This document shows, one piece after another, positions 8,652-16,686 of a stretch of DNA of 64,000 nucleotides. The notes beneath the pieces were generated by a model that worked only from the letters and a program-made list of their open reading frames with translations, was not told the origin of the DNA and did no database searches. The DNA comes from an uncultured Bacteroidales bacterium (GTDB lineage: Bacteria > Bacteroidota > Bacteroidia > Bacteroidales > Bacteroidaceae): assembly GCA_902775375.1 (NCBI GenBank), contig CACYLU010000003.1:124001-188000 (forward strand). The letters run 5' to 3'. The translations under genes and the position numbers were made by a program. Numbering within the stretch: the first letter of the stretch is position 1; each line of letters opens with the position of its first letter.

Positions 8652-8971
8652 AAAAAAGTCTTCACTCTTCACAGACGCACCATAAATTGCTGTATGACAG
8701 GCCGTTTGCTATGTGAAGACTTGCTTCAACTCTTCACAAGTCTTCACAACACTTCACACTACGGCTAAATGACATCCTGCTATAAGTAATACATATATTG
8801 GAACTATTTGAAAAGCATTGAAACATGGAAATAACATTTTGCAAAATCTGAAGCCTGATTTTGTGGTGAAGACCCGTGAAGAGATGTGAAGAGTTGCGTA
8901 AACTCTTCACGCTAATAATCTGCAGATAATCAGTAAGATAAAATGCTCTTGTGAAGAGTGAAGACTTTTTT
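8652..8971. repeat. Mirror-symmetric heptamer array (imperfect 320-bp palindrome)
   Basis: Twelve copies of TCTTCAC or its complement GTGAAGA (one with a single change) start at 8659, 8666, 8713, 8731, 8741, 8751, 8866, 8876, 8886, 8904, 8951 and 8958. Every copy has a partner on the opposite strand placed exactly symmetrically about base 8811.5. The outer arms (8652-8672 and 8951-8971) are a perfect 21-bp inverted repeat ending in A6 and T6. Inner triplets are spaced exactly 10 bp. The spacers and the 108-bp centre are not conserved between the arms. Two local hairpins can form, at 8713-8747 (11-bp stem) and 8886-8910 (10-bp stem). No coding frame explains it. Confidence 0.9.
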
Positions 8972-8992
8972 TGAGCGTATGTGCAGAAAAAC

Positions 8993-9014
8993 TTTTTTCC
9001 TCACGAGGAAAAAA
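8993..9014. repeat. Perfect 22-bp palindrome
   Basis: TTTTTTCCTC, two bases, then GAGGAAAAAA form a perfect inverted repeat between the heptamer palindrome and the 22-bp-period array. It is not positioned as a terminator of any known gene: the ribE stop is about 600 bases upstream. Confidence 0.7.
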
Positions 9015-9025
9015 TAGGAATGGTG

Positions 9026-9223
9026 GCTTAGTCGGAGTAAATGCTTCGTTTAGCGGTAGCTGAAGGCCTGCTTAGCGGAAGTAACCCAACCGCTTAACGT
9101 TACTAAATCCACTGCTTAGTAGAAGCTGATACCAGATTTCTCATGAGAATCTAAATATGAGAACGGACCTCTTAACATAATAGAACGGCTCTCAAAGCAC
9201 CTTACAACCTAACCTATTATGTA
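9026..9223. repeat. Degenerate 22-bp-period tandem array A
   Basis: The word GCTTA (or GTTTA) recurs at 9026, 9048, 9070, 9092 and 9114, exactly 22 bases apart, usually continued as AGCGGAAGTAA-like sequence. The same phase continues with AGAACGG at 9160 and 9182. About nine units fit. Units are degenerate, so this is not a simple recent expansion. Similar arrays occur at 36025 and 63822. Confidence 0.7.
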
Positions 9224-9303
9224 ATATCTTCTTTTTTTAAGAAAGGTTGTAGGGCTGTATGTTTTTTCAGAATAATAGTTTTTCATTAATCTTTTTTCCT
9301 CTC

Positions 9304-9334
9304 TTGCGTTTTCAATGTAGATTCTTTATTTTTG
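9304..9334 (+). promoter_or_regulatory. Promoter of VanX-type dipeptidase gene
   Basis: TTG at 9304-9306, a 20-base spacer and TATTTTTG at 9327-9334 match the Bacteroidetes promoter. The predicted leader is about 45 bases to the ATG at 9385. Confidence 0.55.
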
Positions 9335-9384
9335 TAGTGTATTTGTAAAAGTGATTGAAACATACGCATAAAGAAGGGTAAAGT

Positions 9385-10182
9385 ATGATGACATTGAGTA
9401 AGACTTGGAGAAATGTTGTTGTAGCAGCGTTGCTGGTGATTTTATGCTGTGGCATAGTGACCTGCACAAGAAGTATGCTTACCAAGCATGTGGCACCTAC
9501 AGATGATAACAGTGAATTTGTTACTATTACAGATGCAGTGCCTGACGCTATCTTGGAGATTCGCTATTTCAGTACCTATAATTTTGTGGGTAAGCGCATT
9601 GACGGCTATCTGGAGCCTACGGCTCTTATGACTCGCAGGGCTGCTGACAGTTTGCAGGCGGTGAGTAAAGATGTGATGGCGCAAGGCTATCGACTGAAGA
9701 TATATGATGCTTATCGTCCACAGATGGGTGTAGATCATTTTGTTCAATGGGCCAAAGATATTCCTGATACGCTAATGAAAGCTTATTTCTATCCAGACCT
9801 GAGTAAAGATGTTCTTTTCCCGCAAGATTATATAGCTGAGAAGAGTGGGCATACACGTGGCTCAACGGTGGATCTTACCTTGTTCGATATGGCTACAGAG
9901 AAGGAATTAGATATGGGTGGTACCTTCGACTGGTTTGGTGAGGAAAGTCACCCAGACTTCTGCGGCAACCTAGAAACGGGAGAATATACGGGTGATAATA
10001 GCAAGAGTCCTGTGGGGCGCATTATTACTGAAGAGCAATTCAAGAACCGTATGATTTTGCGTCAGGCTATGCTGCGTCATGGATTCAAGCCTATAGATTC
10101 GGAGTGGTGGCACTTCACACTGAAAGATGAGCCCTTCCCAAATACTTATTTCACTTTCCCTGTAAAACAGATTAAACATTAA
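9385..10182 (+). CDS. D-Ala-D-Ala dipeptidase, VanX/DdpX type (peptidase M15D)
   Basis: 265 residues. An N-terminal hydrophobic segment (VVVAALLVILCCGIVTC) serves as a signal or lipoprotein leader. The catalytic domain has the zinc-site motifs of VanX: SGHTRGSTVDLTL gives the SxHxxGxAxD-type His and Asp, and EWWHFTL gives the catalytic Glu and second His. DAYRP, upstream, is the conserved Arg region. These enzymes cleave D-Ala-D-Ala; outside vancomycin clusters they act in murein turnover or D-amino-acid scavenging. No van genes are nearby, so resistance is not implied. Two adjacent ATG codons make the start ambiguous by one residue. Confidence 0.9.
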   Translation: MMTLSKTWRNVVVAALLVILCCGIVTCTRSMLTKHVAPTDDNSEFVTITDAVPDAILEIRYFSTYNFVGKRIDGYLEPTALMTRRAADSLQAVSKDVMAQGYRLKIYDAYRPQMGVDHFVQWAKDIPDTLMKAYFYPDLSKDVLFPQDYIAEKSGHTRGSTVDLTLFDMATEKELDMGGTFDWFGEESHPDFCGNLETGEYTGDNSKSPVGRIITEEQFKNRMILRQAMLRHGFKPIDSEWWHFTLKDEPFPNTYFTFPVKQIKH

Positions 10183-10185
10183 GAT

Positions 10186-10217
10186 AAAAAGAGCCTCACC
10201 AATGAGGCTCTTTTTTT
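10186..10217 (+). terminator. Terminator of the VanX-type gene
   Basis: GAGCCTCA (10191-10198) and TGAGGCTC (10203-10210) form a perfect stem, extended by flanking A5/T5, with a CCAA loop and a T7 tract. It begins 4 bases after the stop codon and faces the 3' end of rnpB, so it may work in both directions. Confidence 0.9.
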
Positions 10218-10263
10218 ATGGTTTCTCGTAAGGGGAAAAATAATCTCTCGTTAACAATAAAAA

Positions 10264-10620
10264 AACAGTTGGTCTGTAAGCCGGGTTCTGTTCCCCACAA
10301 AAGTGAGGTGCCTGTCATTTATCTGAGCCTGCTGTCACCAACAGGCTTTATCGGTCCACCCTCTGGCATTGGACGAGCAGCCCTTATAGCGCCAGTTTAC
10401 ATGACCTTTCAACTTCCAAGAAGCACAGCCCTTGTGTCACCACAAGACTGGTAGGCTCTTACCCTACCTTCTCACCCTTACCTCCCGAGAGAGGCGGTTG
10501 TTTTCTTCTGCTTTACTCAACCCTCACGGACTGCTTCCCGTTAAGAAGTGGAATGCTCTGTGTTGCCCGGACTTTCCTCCTGCATCGCGAAGATGCACGC
10601 GACAAGCCGACCAACTGTTT
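10264..10620 (-). ncRNA. rnpB: RNase P RNA, bacterial class A
   Basis: Read on the minus strand, the gene starts with AAACAGTTGGTCGGCTTG and ends with GACCAACTGTTT, which pair as helix P1. The universal 5' core GAGGAAAGTCCGGGC lies about 40 bases in, and the 3' core ACAGAACCCGGCTTA lies near the end. AGGGTGAGAAGGT, the GGTAAGAGC segment and a terminal AGCAGGCTCAGATAAATG region also match the class A consensus. Length is about 357 bases. It is the catalytic RNA that matures tRNA 5' ends. A T7 run follows P1 directly and can serve as terminator. Several open frames cross it on both strands but are artefacts. Confidence 0.96.
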
Positions 10621-10627
10621 CTGGGGG

Positions 10628-10659
10628 CGAAATTACAACAATTAGTTGAATTAACCAAA
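10628..10659 (-). promoter_or_regulatory. rnpB promoter
   Basis: On the minus strand TTTG (10659-10656), a 20-base spacer and TAATTTCG (10635-10628) match the Bacteroidetes consensus with one change. The predicted start lies within a few bases of the 5' end of helix P1. Confidence 0.6.
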
Positions 10660-10729
10660 CTTTGGTCTCTAAAGCGCCTCTTCCTGTCTGGTGGGATGCA
10701 AAGAGACGGAGAGCACAAAGGATGTTCTG

Positions 10730-12085
10730 TTACAAGTCTTTTACCTTTGTACTGCCTGTCTGTCGGAATGCGGCCCTTGCTGCTTCAAGCACCTCATATT
10801 GTTGCTTGAACTGCTCTTTGTAATCTACCATAAAGTCTTTATAGCCAAATCCTTTTGTACTGAGGCGGTCGATGGTCTCTGCCAACGTGATATCTACACA
10901 TCCTGATGCAGGCATATATACCTCTTCCTGACTTTTGTCTGTGGCATTCATGATTAGCAGATCAGCCTCGGTCAACTCATTCAGTACCATCTGAGTTAGT
11001 TGTATAGGTATATGGCATTTGTTGGAGAGTTGACGAGCAGAATAGGGCTTGTCAGTCCCTTGATCATATTGCTTGCAGATCATTGACATCAGTACCACTG
11101 CTATGTAGTTGCGATATTCATAAGAAGCGTTGTTCACCTCTTTATAGTTGTCATAGCGTTTGAAATTCTGCATGATATGGGTGAGTTGGGCGCCTAAGAT
11201 GCAGATGGTCCAAGAAACCTGCAACCACAACAGGAACAACGGCAATGCCGCAAAGCTACCATAGATGGCATTGTATTTCGATACCCAGACCTGTCCACTG
11301 ATATACAAGAATTGGAAGGCTTGGAACATGAAACCTGCAATGAAGCCTGCTATCAAGGCATAAACGAATTTCACCTTGGTGTTAGGCATGAAGATGTAGA
11401 GTGCCGTAAACATCAGCCAGCTAAATATATAAGGTATCAGTCGGATGAGAAATTTCAGCATGGGTGCAATCAATGCGTAGCCCTCCATCTTGCTAAACAG
11501 CGTTGACATAAAGATGCTCAAACCTCCACTCGTGATAATTAGGATAGGCATCAGAATCAGCATCGAGAAATAGTCGGTTACCTTGCGATAGGGCGTTCGG
11601 TCTTTCTTTACATACCAGATATCGTTGAAGATGCTCTCCATGTTGTTTACCAGACTGATAAAAGTCCAGAACAGGGCTATCAGACCTACGCCCAAGAACA
11701 CGCCACCCTGGGTTTGCGAAAGGTAGGAATCAACGAATTGGAAAATGTACTTGGTGGCCTCGTTGGTGCCCAGCAGACCTTGTTCTATCTGTTGCTGCAA
11801 AAGGTTGTCGAAACCAAAACCACGGGCGATGCCAAACAGGATAGCGAGAATAGGCACGATAGACAGCAACGTACTGTAAGTCAATGCTGCAGCCTTGTTG
11901 CTAATCTTGTCGGTAGAGTAGCGGTTCACCAATATATATATCACTCGTGTGACATACGCCACCGCATTCTTCAACGACAGCTTCTGATATACACTGTCTT
12001 GCCAGATGCCGAAGGTGACAAACTTGATGAGCCACTCCCACACCTTGTCTATATATTCAACGATTCTGTTAAACCAAGCTCCCAT
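10730..12085 (-). CDS. YihY/BrkB family inner-membrane protein
   Basis: 451 residues. Six or so hydrophobic helices lie in residues 45-330, with family marks AAALTYSTLLSIVPILAILFGIARGFGF, FWTFISLVNNMESIFNDIWYVKKDR, and a final LFLLWLQVSWTICILGAQL. The C-terminal 110 residues are cytosolic and contain a winged-helix-like region (PYSARQLSNKCHIPIQLTQMVLNEL), an extension common in Bacteroidetes members. The function of YihY proteins is unsettled; the old RNase BN assignment is wrong. It follows the GH31 gene by 6 bases, so it is probably cotranscribed with it. Confidence 0.88.
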   Translation of the reverse strand: MGAWFNRIVEYIDKVWEWLIKFVTFGIWQDSVYQKLSLKNAVAYVTRVIYILVNRYSTDKISNKAAALTYSTLLSIVPILAILFGIARGFGFDNLLQQQIEQGLLGTNEATKYIFQFVDSYLSQTQGGVFLGVGLIALFWTFISLVNNMESIFNDIWYVKKDRTPYRKVTDYFSMLILMPILIITSGGLSIFMSTLFSKMEGYALIAPMLKFLIRLIPYIFSWLMFTALYIFMPNTKVKFVYALIAGFIAGFMFQAFQFLYISGQVWVSKYNAIYGSFAALPLFLLWLQVSWTICILGAQLTHIMQNFKRYDNYKEVNNASYEYRNYIAVVLMSMICKQYDQGTDKPYSARQLSNKCHIPIQLTQMVLNELTEADLLIMNATDKSQEEVYMPASGCVDITLAETIDRLSTKGFGYKDFMVDYKEQFKQQYEVLEAARAAFRQTGSTKVKDL

Positions 12086-12091
12086 AACTGT

Positions 12092-14383
12092 TTAATATTT
12101 CACGTTCTTAACGCTCTTCCAGTCGATATCCTTAGTGCTTTGTGCTACCTTGGCAGTAGGAATAACGGCACCTTTGCGGACCAATATCACAGCCTCCAGT
12201 TTGTCGGTAGTGATGTCATTCCATCCAGCTTGATAAGTTTTGCCTGTCTGATAATCTACCCAAGCGCTTCCTGGCAGATAGACCTTGCGGGTCCAGTGAC
12301 GCAAACCTGTAGTGGGGCGGTGATCAGTGTTGTTGTAATTGTCCTTAGGATCGACAAAATCTTGAGGAGCATCGAAGATAGGCGCTACCATGATGTCCTT
12401 GCCAAATAGATATTGGTCTTCTACCATCCAAGCCACAGGGTCATCAGGATACTCGATAAACAAGGCTCTCACCATAGGCAATCCTGTTTCCGTACAGGTC
12501 TTGGCTTGCTCAACAATATATGGCATCAAGGCATATTTCATCTCGGCATTGGCGCGATAATAGTCGGTAAACTCCTGATTATAGAGCCAAGGTTCTGTAG
12601 GAGGTGCGCCATGACTACGAGTATGTGAGGTGAGGAAACCAAATGGCAACCAGCGACGATAGAGGTCCTCTGGGGTAGACTGTACAAAGCCACCTATGTC
12701 GTGGCTCCAGAAAGGAAATCCTGACAATCCGAAGCTCATGCCAGCATGCAGGGTAGAGAGCATTGCCTCGTTGGTATTGGCAGCATCACCTCCCCAATGC
12801 AACGGATATCGTTGTGAACCTGCCCAAGCTGAGCGAGCCCAGATCACGGCTCCATCCTTTTGCACATCTTTGGTTACATCCCACACTGCTTTGTTGTAGC
12901 GCACAGGATAAAGGTTGTGTTCATACAATCCGCCTCTGCCGTTGTGGTAGAACCCATCGTAGGGAGCACCTTCTCCGAAATCTACCTTAATGGCTCCCAC
13001 ACCCATTTCCAGCAGGTTGCGCAAGTGACCTTGATACCACTTCACGGCTTCGGGGTTGGTGAAATCAAGACAAGCATCCTCGTAAGGCAAAGAACCGTCG
13101 GCATTGCGCACCACCAGGTTCTTTTCTATCAGTTCGTTATAGAATACATTGTGCTGTGTGAAGTAAGGTAATTGCCATAGACTGATGTGGAATCCGTCAT
13201 CCAACAGGTCTTTTACCATTTTCTGCGGATTATCGAAGCGATCTTCGGCAAACTTATAGTCGCATTGCCAATCTACGCCAAACCATCCTGTATCCAAATG
13301 TATTACATCGGCAGGTATGCGATTGTCGCGCAAGTTCTTGGCAATACTGTAGGCATCCTTGTCGCTCAGGTAGGTGATGCGACTCATCCATGTGCCGAAA
13401 CTCCAAAGTGGAGGCATGGGTGTCTTGCCCACGAGGTTGGTGTATTCGTTCAGTATTTCGGCTGGGTTACCAATGAAAAAGAAAAAATCAACGGCTTCGT
13501 CGGCCATAAACAGTTTGGTGGCTCCTACATAAGTAGCACCAAAATCGCAGGTCACAGGTGCTGAGGTATGCATGAATACGCCATAACCGCGGTTAGAGAA
13601 ATAGAATGGTACGGGTTTGTACATCTCGTCAGTCTCAGGACCTTGTGGGTCAGTAACAAACAGGTTTACCTTTTGACCAGCCTTGTTGAGGCCTGTAGGT
13701 GATTCGCCACAACCATAGATGCGCTCGCCAGTCTTCAGACTAAACACAGGGTTGAGCATGCGTGAGTTGTCGGTACCACTCTTCTTAAAGCCGAAAGGCA
13801 AGAGTTTTACCTGACTCACCCAGTTGTCGTCGTTGGTCCAACTTTGTGTCAGGACTTTGCCGTTGGCATCCTTCAAAATAATACGCCACGGATGCTTCTG
13901 TATGGTCAGCGAGCCTTGCTTGCTGGTATATATTATCTCTTTTTCATTCTCTTGACAAGTCCAGGTTACATGTGGGTTGTCTTTCATAAACTGCGGACTT
14001 AACATGATTTCTTCCACATCTTTGGGAGCTACCAATGAAGTGAGCATTCTTACCCTGACAGTACGGTCAGAGATGAAATCCACCTTGAAGCGGAATTGAG
14101 GATCGTTCTCGTAGCCAGTGTTGGGGAAATCTTTCATCTGCAATTTGTCGGCCACCACTGTATTAGTATTGAAAGCCTGTCGTGGCTCTAAACTGTAACG
14201 AGCCCATTGCACTTTACCTTCGCCAGTAGTAGTGTCAAACTGAGTCAGTTTGTCGGCAAAGAAATAGGTAGCGGTCATATCCACGTAACCGCGACTCATG
14301 TCTTTGGCCTGGTTCATTAACTGTGCATTTATCATGCAGGTTGCAGCCAATGCTAAAGCGAATGTAATGATTATCTTCTTCAT
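12092..14383 (-). CDS. Secreted GH31 alpha-xylosidase/alpha-glucosidase-type glycosidase
   Basis: 763 residues with an Ala/Leu-rich signal peptide ending at INAQ. An N-terminal beta-sandwich is followed by the GH31 barrel. The nucleophile is Asp468 in IKVDFGEG, as in the KTDFGE motif of YicI-type alpha-xylosidases. The acid/base is Asp533 in HWGGDAANTNEAM, followed by the diagnostic GLSGFPFWSHDIGGF. These features favour alpha-xylosidase over alpha-glucosidase. The product would release xylose from xyloglucan-type oligosaccharides in the periplasm. It lies 26 bases after the MFS gene, which suggests coupled uptake and hydrolysis. Confidence 0.92.
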   Translation of the reverse strand: MKKIIITFALALAATCMINAQLMNQAKDMSRGYVDMTATYFFADKLTQFDTTTGEGKVQWARYSLEPRQAFNTNTVVADKLQMKDFPNTGYENDPQFRFKVDFISDRTVRVRMLTSLVAPKDVEEIMLSPQFMKDNPHVTWTCQENEKEIIYTSKQGSLTIQKHPWRIILKDANGKVLTQSWTNDDNWVSQVKLLPFGFKKSGTDNSRMLNPVFSLKTGERIYGCGESPTGLNKAGQKVNLFVTDPQGPETDEMYKPVPFYFSNRGYGVFMHTSAPVTCDFGATYVGATKLFMADEAVDFFFFIGNPAEILNEYTNLVGKTPMPPLWSFGTWMSRITYLSDKDAYSIAKNLRDNRIPADVIHLDTGWFGVDWQCDYKFAEDRFDNPQKMVKDLLDDGFHISLWQLPYFTQHNVFYNELIEKNLVVRNADGSLPYEDACLDFTNPEAVKWYQGHLRNLLEMGVGAIKVDFGEGAPYDGFYHNGRGGLYEHNLYPVRYNKAVWDVTKDVQKDGAVIWARSAWAGSQRYPLHWGGDAANTNEAMLSTLHAGMSFGLSGFPFWSHDIGGFVQSTPEDLYRRWLPFGFLTSHTRSHGAPPTEPWLYNQEFTDYYRANAEMKYALMPYIVEQAKTCTETGLPMVRALFIEYPDDPVAWMVEDQYLFGKDIMVAPIFDAPQDFVDPKDNYNNTDHRPTTGLRHWTRKVYLPGSAWVDYQTGKTYQAGWNDITTDKLEAVILVRKGAVIPTAKVAQSTKDIDWKSVKNVKY

Positions 14384-14409
14384 GATAGGTGATTTTTATG
14401 ATTGTATTT

Positions 14410-15594
14410 CTATGTAAACGATTCTGTTCTCTTGCGACGCAAGAATGATTGTTTGGTAAGAATGAAAAACAGAGCCATTCCTGCCATATGTACTACAGCC
14501 ATCATCCAGAAGGCTGAAGCATATCCGAAGTATTCGGCTATAGAACCTCCCAATAGTATACCTATGCCTAACCCTAAGTCCCACGAGGTGAGAAGGGTAG
14601 AGTTGGCGGTGCCTCGCTCGTTGTTTTGTGCCACATTGATAATCATGTTCTGCATAGCAGGCCACATGTGCCCATTGCCTAAGCCAATCAGGATGGCAGA
14701 AGCATAATAGCCCACCATATTTGGCATAGCTATAAAAATAGTGTAGCCGATGGTGGAGAGTATAATGCCTTCAGCAGCATTGTGTGTTAGTTTTCCTTCT
14801 CTTAATGACTTAGCTCCTTGTAATCGTGAGAGTATCAGACCAATACTGAGCAACATAAAGTAGGTACCCGTGCCACTGGTGATGCCCATCACCTCCTTGC
14901 CATAGATGGCTAAGTAGTTGCTAAGTATGCCATAGCAGAAACCAAAGAAGCAGATGTTGAGGCCTATCACCCAGCCTTTCAACAAAAAGAAACGGTCGAG
15001 TGAGATGGCTTTCTTGTCTTTCATGAGTTGTTTGGTCGGTAACTTAACCGTATAATCTACCGCAAAACCGATGCCTGCTACAATAAAAGCCAGCCAGAAC
15101 AAAGCATCGAAATTGTGCACATATTTATATACGAAGACGCCGATAGTAGGGGCAATGGCTGTAGCAAGATTGTTGCTAAGGCCATAATAGCCAATAGCCT
15201 CATTGCGTCGGCTAGATGGTACCACATCGATGGCTACCGTGTTGTTAGCCACTGTCGATGCGCCAAAAGGTCCTCCATGCAAGGTACGCACAATGGCAAA
15301 CATCAAAAGGGTACTAGCTAGCAAATAGCCACCAAAGATAATGAAATACAGGAATAAACACACCAGCAATACCTTCTTTCTCGGAAAACTATCAACTACG
15401 TACCCACTGAAAGGACGGAAGATAAGTGCAGTAATGGTATAGCCACTCAACACCAAACCTATCATATCCTTTGTCGAACCGAATGTCTCACTTAAGTACA
15501 AGGGCAGGAGAGGGGTGAGCAAATAGAAGGCAAACGACATGGTGAAATTAGCCACCATTACCTTCTTATAATTGCTATTCCATAGTTTATCCAT
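14410..15594 (-). CDS. Major facilitator superfamily transporter
   Basis: 394 residues from the ATG at 15594; a TTG two codons earlier is less likely. About twelve hydrophobic helices are present. MFS signature segments include GYTITALIFRPFSGYVVDSFPRKK (loop 2-3 motif with Arg-Lys) and RTLHGGPFGASTVANNTVAIDVVPSSRRNEAIGYYGL. The second half repeats the architecture (ILIGLGNGHMWPAMQNM). The substrate cannot be read from the sequence. Adjacency to the GH31 gene suggests a sugar, but many such proteins are drug exporters. A perfect TACCTTTG element lies just upstream. Confidence 0.9.
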   Translation of the reverse strand: MDKLWNSNYKKVMVANFTMSFAFYLLTPLLPLYLSETFGSTKDMIGLVLSGYTITALIFRPFSGYVVDSFPRKKVLLVCLFLYFIIFGGYLLASTLLMFAIVRTLHGGPFGASTVANNTVAIDVVPSSRRNEAIGYYGLSNNLATAIAPTIGVFVYKYVHNFDALFWLAFIVAGIGFAVDYTVKLPTKQLMKDKKAISLDRFFLLKGWVIGLNICFFGFCYGILSNYLAIYGKEVMGITSGTGTYFMLLSIGLILSRLQGAKSLREGKLTHNAAEGIILSTIGYTIFIAMPNMVGYYASAILIGLGNGHMWPAMQNMIINVAQNNERGTANSTLLTSWDLGLGIGILLGGSIAEYFGYASAFWMMAVVHMAGMALFFILTKQSFLRRKRTESFT

Positions 15595-15619
15595 TCTCAA
15601 TGTATCCTTTTTGCTTTTG

Positions 15620-15627
15620 CAAAGGTA
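15620..15627 (-). promoter_or_regulatory. -7 element of MFS/GH31/BrkB transcript
   Basis: Minus-strand TACCTTTG matches TAnnTTTG exactly and lies about 26 bases before the MFS start. No clear -33 TTG is seen at the right distance. Confidence 0.45.
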
Positions 15628-15646
15628 ATAATTAATTGCTTTTTCT

Positions 15647-15654
15647 TAACTTTG
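15647..15654 (+). promoter_or_regulatory. -7 element of the divergent hydrolase gene
   Basis: TAACTTTG matches TAnnTTTG exactly, with the hydrolase ATG 25 bases downstream. The -33 element is unclear. Confidence 0.4.
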
Positions 15655-15678
15655 TAACAGGAATAAAAAACAAAGACT

Positions 15679-16671
15679 ATGAAAACAATGTGTTCTCGTT
15701 TTATGAAAGCATACCCAATAGCTGTAGGCTTGATAGCTTTTTTACTATTTCCTCAAGCCATCAAGGCTCAGGGAAATGCGCAAACATTTACTCAGGAGCA
15801 GTTAAAAGAATATTTTAATAATCGACCTAAGCCCGACAAATGGATGGACCCAACGGGCAAATACCAGGTAGTGATGGAGGTTGACCCCACATTGGAAGGT
15901 CATACTATTTATCATCCTGTTGATTTAAGTGCCTTCCCCAAGAAAGACAAACTGCCTGTGGTGCTGATGTCAGGACCTGGATGTGACGATGATGGAGATT
16001 CGTTTCGCCCGTTTTGGACAGAAATAGCTTCTCACGGCTATATGGTGATAGCTACTGGTGAGCCAGTACCAGAAGGCGTTCGTGCTGCTATGGGAGCCAC
16101 CACCGAGGAAGATATGAAGGCTGGGTTGGACTGGATTATAAGCGAGAACGAGCGACCTGGAAGCAAGTACTACCAAAAAGTGGATACTGAGCATATAGCC
16201 TTGTTTGGTCAGTCATGTGGAGGTGTGCAGGCTTTGAAACTTTCTGGCGACCCACGTGTATCATTATTAGGCTTGTGGAACAGTGGCTTGGGTGCTATGG
16301 CCGACAATGCTGACCCTACGCGTAGTAGTCTGATGGGCATTAGTCCTGCATTGAAAGAGATGCTTATCAACTTGCGCATACCTATAGCTTATTTTGTGGG
16401 TGATACCGATCCTGCACGTCCAAACTCTGCTATGGATTATGACAATATAAAGAGTAATGTGTCTGTAGTATTGGCCGTTAGAGAGATTCCAGGTGATGCC
16501 CACGGAGGTACCTTCAGAGAGAAAAATGGGGGCTCTTTTGGTCAGGTAGGTGTGGCTTGGCTCGATTGGCAGTTCAAACATAGCAAGAAAGCTGCCAAAG
16601 TGTTTAAGAGTTCCAAATCGTTTCTCTTCACTGACAAGAAGTGGGTAGAGGTGAAAACCAAGAACCTCTGA
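15679..16671 (+). CDS. Secreted alpha/beta hydrolase (chlorophyllase/dienelactone-hydrolase type)
   Basis: 330 residues with a signal peptide ending at IKAQG. The central alpha/beta fold shows PVVLMSGPGCDDDGDSF (oxyanion loop), the nucleophile Ser179 in LFGQSCGGVQ, a candidate acid in FVGDTDPARP, and the catalytic His in GDAHGGTF. This resembles the alpha/beta hydrolases annotated as PET-hydrolase- or chlorophyllase-like, whose natural substrates are esters. No carbohydrate-binding domain is seen. It is divergent from the MFS operon and convergent with the AraC regulator. Confidence 0.82.
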   Translation: MKTMCSRFMKAYPIAVGLIAFLLFPQAIKAQGNAQTFTQEQLKEYFNNRPKPDKWMDPTGKYQVVMEVDPTLEGHTIYHPVDLSAFPKKDKLPVVLMSGPGCDDDGDSFRPFWTEIASHGYMVIATGEPVPEGVRAAMGATTEEDMKAGLDWIISENERPGSKYYQKVDTEHIALFGQSCGGVQALKLSGDPRVSLLGLWNSGLGAMADNADPTRSSLMGISPALKEMLINLRIPIAYFVGDTDPARPNSAMDYDNIKSNVSVVLAVREIPGDAHGGTFREKNGGSFGQVGVAWLDWQFKHSKKAAKVFKSSKSFLFTDKKWVEVKTKNL

Positions 16672-16686
16672 GTTTTTCAGTATACT

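Noticed and set aside
8652-8971. Replication origin, parS site or integration site
   Set aside because: No DnaA-box pattern, parAB, dnaA, integrase or tRNA gene was seen nearby, and the heptamer does not match a known parS.
9385-10182. Vancomycin-resistance gene vanX
   Set aside because: The fold matches, but vanH, vanA, vanR and vanS are absent, and a chromosomal murein-turnover dipeptidase is the better reading.
10218-10809. Overlapping open frames of 78, 125 and 64 codons
   Set aside because: They cross the RNase P RNA gene, whose universal core sequences and P1 pairing are clear. No protein motif or start signal supports them.
11714-12409. 231-codon open frame opposite the BrkB and GH31 genes
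   Set aside because: Both genes underneath have strong family evidence; this frame has none and would start inside one gene and end in another.
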